Below, one piece after another: positions 10,368 through 21,406 of a stretch of 64,000 nt of DNA. Below the pieces are notes generated by a model. The model was not told the origin of the DNA, did not search any database, and was given only the letters and a program-made list of their open reading frames with translations. The stretch covers positions 416,742 to 480,741 of the forward strand of contig NW_006499364.1 of NCBI RefSeq assembly GCF_000471905.2, written 5' to 3'. The stretch is from Amborella trichopoda (Eukaryota; Streptophyta; Magnoliopsida; Amborellales; Amborellaceae). A program made the position numbers and the translations under genes. Each line of letters starts with the position of its first letter. The first letter of the stretch is position 1.

Positions 10368-13152
10368 ATGGCTGGTTCTTCTTACCAAATTCCCAATATG
10401 AAGAGGCTTCCAAGAGAAAGAGAGATCGGTGTCTATGATTTTACAGGCAAGGTTTTATCAAGGGGTGAGCCCATTTGGCTGACCCAGCCAATGTGCGAGC
10501 CATAGTGACCCCTTAGTGTCACTTTCATTACTGACCCTGTTTGTTTCAAAGTGCGCGAGGGTAATGATGGCAATGTCAGTACTGAAGAAGGGATGACACT
10601 TCTTCATTGTATGCATCGGAACATAGCTTCCGAGGAGAATTTGCCTACCTTAGGGAAGCAGATGGTACAGGCAAAGGGATTATTAAGGTGGTCAGGAAAA
10701 GGCCTTCGGATTCAAGGGGAGCATCAATACCTGAAGGCATACACTTCTTAGACTACTAAGGTATTGGCGTCATACAAAATCACTCTTGAATGTGTTTCGC
10801 TATTGGCAGCGGTCCAGTGTTCGGGCAATTACTATGACCGTTGCTCCAATACGGTAAAGGTGTTACTGGAGACATGGAGCCATGTCAGCAATACTTAGCT
10901 TCTTAGTCATGGCGAAGTAGGGATATCTTTGCTAGATCTTTATTTCATTGGAGGCCTCCCGATGATTGGGGCTATGTATGACGAGTTTGTGCCCCCAAAC
11001 TCAGTCATCTTCGGTGATGTTAATTTGGGGGATGAAGAGCCACCTGCCAACCTTCAAAAGATCTTTGAGGCCTACTGGTCAATTGTCAGCTGATCTAACA
11101 ATGGCAGGGTCACCTTAACAGAATGAGTGAACTTCTTTTGTGGGGATTATCCCGAGGGCGGTCAGGATACTCCGACGGGGAAAGGAAAGGCTGTCGCAAA
11201 GGAGACGCCTCCCATATATCAACTTGAGACTGATGACTGTGTCTTCTTGGCTGCATACTTGGCCTTATTCATATGCAAATTCATGCGTCCCGACTGGGGG
11301 ACGACGTTCGTCCAGGCATATTGTAAGTGGCCTGTGACGTGCCCAAGGGCGTGAGTATGCTCTTGCTCAGCCGGTCTTGTGCAACATATACCATGGCTTA
11401 GGGGCCATCTCCCGTGGAAAGGCCTACAGGGGAAAAGAGGGAGGAAGTGGAATTGTTGGAGGAGGGGCTTTTCCCGGGGATTCCAAGATTCCATTCCCTG
11501 TGCATTACATGTACGGGTGGCTAGGGGCTTATTTCGTTGATACCTACATCAAGCATCTGTGGTTGGGAGATAAGTTGTGGCCCTTATTGATGAGGATTGC
11601 CAACCAAAGGACCATCTTCCATACCCCAGGGGGGGCTCGGGGTCTCTTTGGGAATGACTCTTTGAACATGAGGTAGGTCCCTTTTCCGTTCGGGAGCTTT
11701 ACCGACCGTGCTTTCATTAATGAGTTGGGGAAGAAACTAGATGGTGCTTCAACAACTATTAAGGAACTCATGTTCATCCTGAGCATTAGAGGGGGAGTCT
11801 TACCCTATCAAACTCCGCATAATGCCAGGTTAGAGGGGTATTTCCTCATCGCTTCGCTCGTCAGCATGATCTTGATCAAGGCTGCCCCTTCTCAGTATTC
11901 TTCAAAACGCACCGGAGTAAGGTGATCAAGGGGAAGACGGAACATTTGGGAACTTTCCGTGAGTGTTGGTTGCTAGAGCATATACGGACTGCTTGGTCCA
12001 TGTGTTTAGAGATGATAGAAACCAACAAATACGTCATACCTCACTTCGATAGAACGGTTCGGACTATGAAGGCTTATGTGAACTAGTGGAGAATCATCAG
12101 TAAGGGATATTGGGTGAATGGTAGCTGGCTGCAGGATATAAGGCAAAGGAGACTGGTGGATGCTTCAACTCTTGATGTGGTGTTTGTCTTGGATTATCCC
12201 TCCAACTGACAGGCTTTGGGGCTTCCGCATGAAATAGCAGCTGATGAGGCCTCGCTAGAATTCCTTGTAATGAAACAAAGACTGGGAGTGTTTTCAACAA
12301 TCTCAGTTCCATCTTCGAATGGAAGATGAAGATGAGGGAATTGAACTCTTTGTAGTCGAGGTTCTATCTGCTGATAATGCAGAGACGACGGTTTAGGTGA
12401 ACGAAGAAGAAGTAAGGGTTCCCATAAGAGAAGGTCAAGCCAACGAGACTGATAGTATGGCTATTATTTCAACAAGCCCGGTCCTTGAGGTCGAGGTTTC
12501 TTCAGCAATCATGGTCTCAGCAGCATCATTTAGGCCTATTTTTAGTGGTGTTTCTAGCATGATTGCAGGCATACATAGAGCAAGCCTTCAGGGCTTGAGG
12601 GAGCTACCCCTCGATGAGCTGAGCGAAGCCTTGGCAAAACTGAGGGAGTTTACTGCGACTACTGCAGTTGGAAGTGCCCCAGAAGTGCTTTCCCATTTCA
12701 ATGCAACTCTAAACGAGTTGGAGAGCTGGTGGTTAGGAGCGCTTCATCATGAAGAAGAAACTGGCAGGCTAGCCTCTTTGGAAGAGTCGATCTTGTGTCA
12801 TCACGAGAAAATAGATGCCTGGATCAAGAAGAAAGCCATGATAATTGGCCGTCAGCAGGACCTCAAGAGGGAGGTGCAAGGAAGCTTCAAGAGAATGATT
12901 GAAATCCGAGAGGCGATGCAAATACTGAAGCAGGAATTCAAGGGCCTCGAAATAAAGATAGCTCAGAGGAAGGCCATGGAGGCCTGATTGGTTGAAGATT
13001 TGTCCGAACTCAATGGCACAATTTAGTTGAAAATTGTGGCAATGATAGAGGAGATTCAAACGGTGGCGGAACTGAATGAGTGTATAAAGGGCACCGAGAC
13101 CTCTCCTGCAATGCCAAGCGCAGAGATCAAAAAGATGATTGATTGTTTTTGA
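10368..13152 (+). pseudogene. Plant mobile domain (PMD) protein, antisense to Element 2
   Basis: PMD proteins are a plant family found both as host nuclear proteins and inside mobile elements; their biochemical role in elements is not settled. From ATG at 10368 the frame reads SRGEPIWL, ETWSHVSNT, ISLLDLYFIGGLPMIGAMYD (about 10930-10985) and DEFVPPNSVIF, then FLAAYLALFICKFMRPDWGT and PVHYMYGWLGAYF. These are the usual PMD blocks. The C-terminus (12397-12987) is Glu/Lys/Leu-rich and looks like a coiled coil (LDELSEALAKLREF, EVLSHFNATLNELESWW). It ends MIDCF, stop at 13150-13152. About ten stops or frameshifts break it. Compared with Element 7 it lacks the Lys-rich and acidic middle. Confidence 0.75.
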
Positions 13153-13324
13153 AGATGTCATTTCCTCTTGTCAATACTTTGTAAAATTTTAACTTGATGA
13201 ATAAAGCACTTCTCTCTTTTGAATTTGCTGCATGATTTCATTATCTTGTTACTTTTATTGCATCTCATGTGATTTCTTGTTTGAATGCCTCTCAACACTT
13301 TCATTGCCCCAAGAGGCTAATACC
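13153..13324. terminator. Short tail-to-tail spacer with poly(A) signal
   Basis: The PMD gene (plus) and the gag-protease frame (minus) end toward each other with 172 bp between the stops. AATAAA lies at 13200-13205 on the plus strand, 48 bp after the PMD stop, as expected for its 3' end. In Element 7 the corresponding spacer is 89 bp. Confidence 0.5.
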
Positions 13325-14206
13325 CTAGGCCTTGTCTAGCCCCATGATGGGCTGTCGTGGCTTGTATAGCTTCGAAATGGGGAGTTGTTGCTTTTCTCCT
13401 TTTAATGTCTGATTGGCCAAGGGATCATAGTTCATTTTCCTCATGATTTGGTGAGCCTAGTCACTATAAGTAGTCCAGTCAAGAGGGGCCTTGCCCTCCA
13501 TTAGTGGCGCGTTTACCTCAAGCTCATCATAGCTTTTAGTCTCCGGCACAAACTCTTTGAGATGCTTTGAAGTGATACACATGACCTCCAATTGACTCTG
13601 GAGAATGCAGACTTCGGTTCTTAAGTTTTCTAGGGGATCCTGCCCTTGAGGGGAAGGAACTTGCTCTTTATTGAACTGCTCTCTTGAGAGGTCGAGGAGA
13701 AGTAACACTTTTAGGTCTGAGGAGTATCCTCTATACTTATAGCAACCGGATTTTGAAAAACATTTCACGGTGGTTGCCGCACCGCTTTGGCTCTCAAGAG
13801 CATAATGGGGATGTGCAAGACTTTCTGCTGGTTTGGTGCATAGTTAATCCTTGGAGCCGGGAATTCTATCCCCATGGCTTGCTCAATCTCAAGAATGATC
13901 TCTGGTTCATCTTCTAGCCAAGGTGGCTCCGAACTGGGGGCAAAGGGCGAAGACTCCTTTTCAGGCGAAGAAGGAGTTTCTTGAGGGATGATGGTTGGGA
14001 TGTTAGAATGAAGAGTAGTTAGGGGTAAAATTCTACCCTGCCTTTCTTCCTCTTTGAGCATGTTCACCAGTGTCCTCCCAACATCCTCAACATCTTCATG
14101 AGACAAGGGTGCAGTCTTGCTCATAGACTTGTGACCTTCATCATTCGGCTTCTAAGGTGAAGCCAATCTGTGAAGTAATATTTAGCATCTGCATAGTGAG
14201 TTTCAG
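13325..14206 (-). pseudogene. Post-protease tail of the gag-protease protein, Element 2
   Basis: The minus strand reads SHEDVEDVGRTLVNMLKEEE, then QKVLHIPI (about 13810), SKHLKEFVPETKSYDELEV (about 13560) and YDPLANQTLKG, and stops at 13327-13325. Element 7 has the same tail (VLHVPIAL; SKHLKEFVPETKTYDKLKS). In complete Tat elements RT would follow, but here the frame simply ends. I do not recognise a domain. It has frameshifts near 13765 and stops. Confidence 0.6.
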
Positions 14207-14860
14207 CTATAGGGCATGATCTCTTATCAGTATGTTGTCTCCCATGTCGAATATATTTGAAGCACTGATGCAATGTTGATGGAACCACCCTTGGTCATGG
14301 AGCGCCGACCGATTGAGGAGAATATTATAAGAAGTGTCGATGTCGATTACATGAAGCTGGGCGTAATCGTTTAGATCACCGATCTTAAAGTGAAGGCGCA
14401 TTGTGCCAGCTGGCTTCTCTCCTGACTGGTTAAACCCTTGAACTATGATATGGGTCGGGGTAAGATCTTCAAATCCCAACCCTAATCGAGTAAGGGTCCT
14501 TCTTGGAATAAGTTTGACCGCCAACCCTCCATCTAACATAATTCGGTTGATGGGACATGCATGTAATTCACCAATAACAAATAGTGGGCGATTATGGAAT
14601 ATTTCCCCTAGTTGCGGATCGTCCTCTGAAAAGGTGTTTGACATACATCCTTGTAGAATTTCTGGGTCTACCTCAATGGTTTCTACTTCAGTTTCATACA
14701 CTTTTGGGTTAGAGAGAACCTGAACCAAAGCCATCCGGTAATCCTTCGAGAGCATGAGGGCATCATAGACACTAAGAAGGGCTAGAACCTTCCATAGATG
14801 CCCCATCACATCATATTTCACCTTTTCTTGTTCTGGGCCTTGTGCTCCAGATCTTGCCAT
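14207..14860 (-). pseudogene. Aspartic protease (retropepsin), Element 2
   Basis: The protease cleaves the Gag polyprotein. A 217-residue open segment contains KVKYDVMGHLWKV (residues 13-25), INRIMLDGGLAVKLIP (105-119) with the catalytic Asp in an LDGG setting, IIVQGFNQSGEKPAGT (138-153) and DIDTSYNILLNRSALH (173-188). This is the usual Tat protease pattern, where D-G-G often replaces D-S/T-G. The segment itself is free of stops, although its neighbours are broken. Confidence 0.82.
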
Positions 14861-16100
14861 CGATTTGGATGGTATGTTAGGTTGAGGAGCAGGTTTGGGT
14901 AGAAAAATTTTATTCTGGCCGGCTGGCTGACTTGATTGCTCAGCGGGCTTGGTTTGAGTTATGGAAGTTTGAGGTTTTAGAGGAGACGAGGTGCATGGGA
15001 TAAAAGAGGTCCCGGGAAATTAGAGAATAGGTGGATTGCCTAAAGTATTAGGATTAGGAAGGAGCCCAGGGAGCTGTAAGATAGGCAGACTAGTCTTTGG
15101 ATAGCGGACAGTGGCGGACTGGGGAACTTCAAGGTGCCTGACTTCTGCAGCAGAGGCTACAGTGTCCTCCTCGGTCTGAGATTTATCTACCCCGTGGTGG
15201 GTATTTTCCCTGAATTTTGCACCATGTGCCAAGCTCCCTAAGAATAGGAGCTTTGCCCATTTGATTCTCTCAATCTCTGCTCAAAGTTAGGCTCAAGTGG
15301 CCACCGGGGTTTGTTCGGCTTTGACTTCTTGTGCTTTTTTGAAGAAGGTGGATCTGCCTTGGCTTTAGCTTCCAAGGCATCAGAAACTATTAGGAATCCT
15401 GATGCCTGTGCGAGGGTGTTTCTCAATCGTTTCGCTGCGTCCTTCTTATATCGAATCCTACGAGTTCTTGGTCTAGAGCCTTGAAGTCCGAGCATATCAA
15501 GATTGTGAGAGACAGAAGAGGGAGAGTGAACAACAGTAGAAGAAAGAGGAGAAGGATTAGAAGGTGGGGGAGTTTTAAGGTCTTTCCCCTCATCAGACCG
15601 ATCTGGGCAGCTTTTTGGGTCACCACCAGGGTTGGATGGGGTGCAAGGGATCTTTTATGTCTTTCCCTTGCTTAGACCGTTGGGGAGTGCTTTTAACGTC
15701 GTCACCCTCATTGGGTGTATGTTGAGTGGGAGATGGCACAGGGACGTCTTCTTGATAGGATGAAGAAGGAAGAAGGGTCGTGCCAGGGATAAAGTTCAGT
15801 AAAGTTGGCAGTGGAGGAAGGGGCTTGAGAAATTCCTGCTCAGCTGTGGGTTGAGTTGTCTTGTTTCTTTAGTGAGTAGCCCTTGGTGCCCATATTTTTC
15901 TAGTTTTTTGAGGTGATGTTTGATTCATCTCGTTGGGCTGGGGAACAACCCTAGCTTGACGAACTGCTTCTCACCTTAAAGACTTGAGTCTACTTTGGTC
16001 ATGGTAGACTATCCATGGCTGGGGAATCGAGGTTTCTGCAGAGTCTAAATCATTGATAAGAAGGTCTTGCTTTGGGAGATTCCTTGCCCCGATGGAGAAG
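14861..16100 (-). pseudogene. gag C-terminal linker, Element 2
   Basis: The minus strand shows RWPLEPNFEQRLRES and KRLRNTLAQASGFLIVSDAL (about 15420-15270), then a proline-rich stretch with ILQLPGLLPNPNTLG (about 15080-15030). All are shared with Element 1 (4570-4870), and partly with Elements 7 and 8. Its function is unknown; it may be a flexible Gag tail. Several frameshifts are present (15626-15423 and 15495-15238 are in different frames). Confidence 0.6.
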
Positions 16101-17760
16101 TGACTTGGGGATCACTTACGGGGAGATTGTAAAACTCCTGACACTCCCGCATTTTCTTTTCGAATATATCAAGGAAACTTGTGCATTCTGATAGGTAATG
16201 GCCTCTTATCTGATGGTATGGGCACCAACGATCTTTTGTCCCCTTAGCAAGGCGACAGGGTTGCCTTGCCTACTTTAGTGTGATTTTCCTTGCCTGCTTC
16301 AGTGTGGTTATGCCTTCCTGAAGCATTATAATGAAGAAGGCATAAAGGATATCAGGCATTTCATTTTCCTCTTGAATTGTTATGACATGAGAGGCCTCGA
16401 CTGCCCCGAACACTTTCTTTAAGTCTTCAAGCTTTAACTGACCATTCAAAATTAGGGCCTCGATAATATCCTTCAGCGTGTAGCAGCCATCTGTACGATG
16501 ATTGATCCTCCGATGGTACGCACAATATTTCACCTGAGTGTCGAGGTCAAGTTGCTCAAGGAATTTGGTTTCTGGAAGCTGGATCATATTCTGTTCCAAT
16601 AATAATCGGAACAGTGCAGGGACCCATTCTTTCTCAAAGGGGTAGACCTTGTTCCTGTGCATGGTGAAATAATCACCCCGATCAAGGTTTGTTGATGGGG
16701 GTACTCGATTGTACAATTGTTGTTGCTTGCCAGCCTGGGGTGCTACCTTTGTTGTGCTTACCCCTTTAGAGAGGTCTAAAGTTTGGTAGGGAGCCTTCTT
16801 TGAATCAGTGACCATGACGGTCGCACTGATTACTCCTTTCTGTTGGCTGCCCCATGTGTTATTACGAGAGTTACCATTGTGCCCATTGTTTGCTGAACTT
16901 GTAGATAGTTGTCGTGTCCTACCATGGTGGCGTGATAGAATTTCTATGCAGACTGATTTAAAGATCAATTCTGGCATGGAGGTCGTATTAGAGACCTTGA
17001 CATGTAGAGCGATTTTGGGTCGCATGTTCCGCACGTAAGTTTGGACTGCTTCATTGTCAGGCATAGGGTTAAGATGGCCGGAAGCCAAATTTCTCCATCT
17101 TGATATGAATTGTTCCATGGGCTCATCGGGGTCTTGAGTTAGGGTAAGATGTTCGACGATTTAACCTCTCTCTTAACCTCATAGAAGTGTTGATAGAACA
17201 ACTTCTCCATCTCCTCTTACATATGGACTGAGTTTGGAGGGAGTCGGGAATACCATTGAAATGTTGGGCCATCGAGGCTCTCAACAAACTGTCGGAGAAG
17301 AAGTCTCCCGTCAGCCGCTGTTTCTCGACATGTTGCCTGGAAGTGGGCAATAAGCTGGTTTGGGTATGTGGTTCCGTTGAATAAAGGAAACTTCCTTTTC
17401 TTATAATCTGAGGCAAACTAGACCTGATCAATATACGAGGGGTATGGCCTTTGATAAGGCGTTGTGCCCTGTATCCTCAGGATTTGTCTGTTCTTTAGAC
17501 TATGGGTGACCATAGCGTCAATGTCTATTTGAGAGAGGGAATGGGGGACAAAATTGTCCTGTGAGGTAGAAGGAGGGGGCTGCCTTGGAGGTGCACCATC
17601 AGAGTGATGGGAATTGACCTCATGGTTAGCTGGCTATCATGCAGTGTCGATACGATCGATCTTTTCCATCATCGTGCATACCATATCCTCGAACTTGTTC
17701 ATGCGCTCTTCCTGTGTATCATTCGAGCTTGCTTACGACCATTACGCTGGACGTTTCACT
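16101..17760 (-). pseudogene. gag, Element 2
   Basis: The minus strand starts near 17740 with ERMNKFEDMVCTMMEKID, then FPLFNGTTYPNQLIAHF (about 17390), FQWYSRLPPNSVHM and EEMEKLFYQHFYEVKREV. This is the retrotransposon gag core. A long open segment (17118-16270) contains AVQTYVRNMRPKIALHV, TSLDLSKGV-like text and one knuckle YCAYHRRINHRTDGC (about 16530-16490). A second knuckle-like CTFLDIFEKKMREC region lies near 16160. Frameshifts occur near 17120 and 17430. Confidence 0.85.
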
Positions 17761-19220
17761 ATGGAGGTCAACGTTAATGGCAAAAGAGGGCTTGCGAACC
17801 TGAAGGGTTGTACGTGGTAGGTCAGTTAGCAGGGGGCTAGCATGCCCTGACTAAACTTGACTCTTGTATGCTAATTGTGTTTGGATCGATTCTCGACGGT
17901 CTTGGGACGGTGGTTGCTGAGTGGTTGGGTCTTTTTCTATAATAGTAACCATAACACAGGGCTCATTGAGCTCTTCTTTAGGCTTCATCATCTGAAGGGG
18001 TTACAAGGGATTTAGGGGCAGAAGGTCGTCAGAATTATTTATTTTGACTGCCTTGATCACCTCCCTAGTCAAAATTTTTAGACCTCTATCGCGTTTAGTG
18101 TTGAGGTTTTGATGGACCTCGTGCCAAAACTGCGATCTAGGTCACGGATGGTCAAATCTTCTTGCACAGGATAGAGCCGTCTTCGTCAGGTATGGCAATA
18201 AATGAGGGTTAGGAACTGGAATCATCTTGGGCTGGGGAGGATGAAAGACTCGATCTTCCATTAGGTCGATGCCTCAAGTCCCTTGTGGGCTCGAGAGACA
18301 TGACCACAGTGACGGGGCTGGTTCAGGATGATACTCTTAGGAAAAATCTTTGAGTACCAAGGCTGAAGGGCTTACTCGATGAAGAAGGAGTGGGCCAGAG
18401 CAGGGTTGACTCATGAGGAGTCTTGGGTCCAGGGCGAGAGGGCGTCTGTGATGGTGACACATGTGCGCCCCTTGAAGAAGGGTTACAGGAGACCTGGGGG
18501 TCAACCCGGGCTCGAGTAAGTGTTTGCAAGGGAACAGGTAGATGCCTGCCCCTTACAGGGTGCGCTTGTGTTTGCAGAGTAGAAGGATGAGAAGGGTTGG
18601 TGTGGCAATGGCGTTGCCCTGAGCAGTGCGATGCATATGAGTAGCATACACATGATCTGACCTTAAAGGTTCGATCTTGGACACGGTCTTGAGGTAACAG
18701 GAGGGTTTCCCCGAGGTGTGGCTCGAGTGGGTAACCCACGAGCCTTGTGGTGTGTGTGAGGGGTGGAGACCGTGGGGTTTCCACCTCGACGTGTTCAGCC
18801 TCTAGGGATAGAGACCAATGGTGCATAATTGTAAGGGGTAGCCCTATTTTGACCCACAGAAGCAACGGCAGCTTGTTTGCCTTTTGCAGAAAGGAACTGG
18901 GCAGCCTTCTGCGTACCTCTAAAACACGACCGACAAGTGACTTATCAGTGGCTGGGCATGCTGTGTGGGGCAACATAAGTGCTGCCGACGTAGGGCGCCT
19001 TGGTGGAGCGTTTGCTAGAGCGAGGAGATGGGGAGTGAGGGATTTCTAGGTCCCACCTCACGTCGGTCCAGGTTAAGACCTGGGAGCTAGACAAGGGGTC
19101 TTTGCTCAAGAGGATGGTTGGGAACAAAGTTGAAAGAACTTGTTCCCCAAGGACACTCTTGAATACGGGGTTAAGAAAATCCTCTATCTGGATAAATGGG
19201 TTACAGAACCCACAAGCCAT
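17761..19220 (-). pseudogene. Leader ORF upstream of gag (ORF0), Element 2
   Basis: Downstream of the PBS a frame opens at 19220 with MACGFCNPFIQIEDFLNPVF and continues STLFPTILLSKDPLSSSQVL to a stop near 18945. Homologous text continues in other frames to about 17900. The opening is shared with Element 7 (MASGFLNPFIRI at 35053) and Element 8 (MASGFFNLFIQVGDFLIPAL at 51932). No domain is recognised; the text is rich in Pro, Ser, His and Arg. It could be a separate protein or an N-terminal extension of Gag. Confidence 0.5.
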
Positions 19221-19302
19221 TATAAATTGTCTAACGACAATGAAAGCAAATAATAAAAGAAGAAACTAGACAAATAAGAACGATCCGACTAAGGGGTAGT
19301 AA

Positions 19303-19321
19303 GTCCCCAATGGAGTTACCA
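19303..19321 (-). promoter_or_regulatory. Primer binding site, Element 2
   Basis: The minus strand reads TGGTAACTCCATTGGGGAC, three bases (GCT) after the LTR end. It differs from the Element 7 site (TGGCGACTCCAGTGGGGAC) at three positions, two of which fit C-to-T decay. The pattern resembles the tRNA-Arg type PBS described for Ogre/Tat elements (from memory, not checked). Confidence 0.75.
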
Positions 19322-20149
19322 AGCTAGTTAGGTACCTCGATCTCACCCTTCGGGTCCTTTGGGGATCGGGCGATAGTGTCTCGGATTTCAAGGGAAGACC
19401 CGAGATGTTTTTGAGGTCGCTCTTTCGGGATCGCCGTTCGAAGACGAGGGCAGGTGTTACCAATCTGTGACAAAGGAATTTAAAGAAGAGTTCGAGACTT
19501 ACTCGGCCTGACTCGCATGGGTGCCCTCTTAGATCACGAAGAAAGCCCCCCAGTAATAAAACTGGTTCGGAATCATCTCCCTTGGCTTGTATTCTTCTTG
19601 TTTTTTGCTTTTCTACATTCACACATATATATGGCAAAGGTTATGAAACAGGTGGGTCTGACCTCACCCTTTTCCTCTTTGATGAACGTACACAAGCTTG
19701 CACATTCAAAAGGAAGAAGAGAAGAAAGACATGGGAGCGAAGAATTTGACTAAGCGAGAGGTGATTAGGCTGATGGATAATTGACTTGATGTGGTAGTAA
19801 AGTGGGCTCGGTAACTAAGACCGGCTTACAGAATTACTACTAGTCGTCGCTACCAATACCGACATGTAGGTACAATGGTCAGTCTGATGTGGCAATAAAA
19901 CGGGCCAAGTAACCTTGGCAATACAACATTACGACTAGACAACAGGACTACCATGAGAGGCTAATCTCAATCCCTTTTAGTCGAATGAAAGAGTATCAGA
20001 ATTAAGGCTACAAGGAGAGAATAAGAAGAGAAGAAGGGAAAGAAAGAAGGAGGGACAAAGAAGAAAGACAAGAGTATGAAAGATAAAAGAATAAAGGAGA
20101 GAGAGGGAAGGAAGGCGCAGTCGGGGTTAAGCATTGTTGACTGTGTTTA

Positions 20150-20880
20150 GAAGGAAGAGAGAGAGAACCAGTCAGCGCTAGGCTTGGTCGACTGACAGGA
20201 GATGAAGAGAGAAAACCAGTCGGCACTTGGTATCACCGACTGACAAAGAAAGAGAGAGAAAATTGGTCGACGTTAGGTCTTGCTAACTGACAGAAGAAGA
20301 AAGAGAAAACTAGTTAGCATTAAGTCTCACTGACTGACAAAAGAAGAGACAGAAAATTAGTTGGCACTAGGTCTCATCGATTGATAGAAGAAGAGAGAGA
20401 AAGCTAGTCGGTGCTAGGTCTCCCTAACTAATAGAGGAAGAGAGAGAAAACCAGTCAGTGCTAAGTCTCATCGACTGATAGAGGAAGAGAGAGAAAATAA
20501 GTCAACGTTAGATGTCACCTACTGACAGAGGAAGAGAGAGAAAACCAGTTGGCCTTAGGTCTTACCGACTGACAGAAGAAGAGAGAGAAAGTCAGTCGAT
20601 GCTAGGTCTCATCAATTAACAGAGGAAGAGAGAGAAAACCAGTCGACGTTAGGTCTTGTTGACTGATAGAAGAAGAGAGAGAAAACTAGTCGGTGTTAGG
20701 TCTCGCTGACTGACAAAGGAAGAGAGAGAAAATCAGTCAGCTTTAGGTCTCATCGACTGACAGAGGAAGAGAGAGAAAATGAGTCAGCTTTAAGTCCCAT
20801 CGACTGACAGAGGAAGAGAGAGAAAATCAGTCGACGTTAGGTCTCACCGATTGACAGAAGAAGGAGAAAGCCAACCGGCG
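20150..20880 (-). repeat. Hairpin-forming tandem array in U5 of Element 2 LTR
   Basis: About 15 units of about 47 bp have the plus-strand consensus ccagtcggcgttaggtctca, then ccgactgacag, then aggaagagagagaaaa. Each unit carries an inverted repeat, such as CAGTCGG at 20217-20223 with CCGACTG at 20236-20242. In the RNA sense (minus) the spacers are CU-rich. The array lies downstream of the LTR TATA box, so it would be transcribed. Confidence 0.88.
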
Positions 20881-21295
20881 TTGAGCCTCGCCGTTTGCAT
20901 TAGAAGAGGATAGATGAAGATAGAGATGAGAGGAAGAGAGAGAAAGAGATAGAGATGAGAAGAGAGGAGAGAGAAAGAAAAGAGAGAAAGAGAAAAAGAG
21001 AGAGAAACAGATAGAGATGAGATGGAAGGAGAGAGAAAGAGATAGAGATGAGAAGAAGAGAGAGAAAGAGATAGAGATGGGAAGAGAGGAAAGAAAAGAA
21101 GAGAGAGAAAGAGAGAAGGAGAGAGAAAGAGATAGAGATGAGAAGGAGATAGAGATAAGAAGGGAGGAGGAGAGAGAAAGAGATGAGAAGAGAAAAGAGA
21201 GAAATAAAAGAGAGAAAGAGGGGAGGAGAGAGAAAGAGAGGAGGAGAGAGAAGTTACCTACCTCGAATGGTATCGACCCTTTTCTTCTCTCTCCT
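20881..21295. repeat. GA-rich low-complexity tract
   Basis: Irregular agagagaaag and gagatagagatgag repeats on the plus strand (CT-rich in the LTR RNA sense) lie between the hairpin array and the R region. Open frames here (Arg/Glu/Lys only) are artefacts of base composition. Confidence 0.9.
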
Positions 21296-21396
21296 CTCTC
21301 TCTTTCTAAGACATACTCACAAACTCAAGCAAGGAATCAAAATTTTATTGAATCGTCAAATAATGAAGCGAAGGTCTTTACAATTTAGCTTTGCAT

Positions 21397-21406
21397 GTTT
21401 ATATAG
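21397..21406 (-). promoter_or_regulatory. TATA box of Element 2 LTR
   Basis: CTATATAAAC on the minus strand lies about 1.3 kb from the LTR start. It aligns by position with TATA-like sequences in the LTRs of Elements 3 (near 23340), 7 (32201) and 8 (near 39230 and 53455), so it is the likely core promoter of the genomic RNA. Confidence 0.65.

Noticed and set aside
10368..13152. Host PMD gene such as a MAIL-type gene
   Set aside because: It has many stops, lies inside a retrotransposon, and a second copy occupies the same place in another element (58482-62063).
20150..20880. CRISPR-like regular array
   Set aside because: Repeat and spacer evolve together, spacers are low-complexity, and the setting is a plant LTR. 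It is a tandem repeat.
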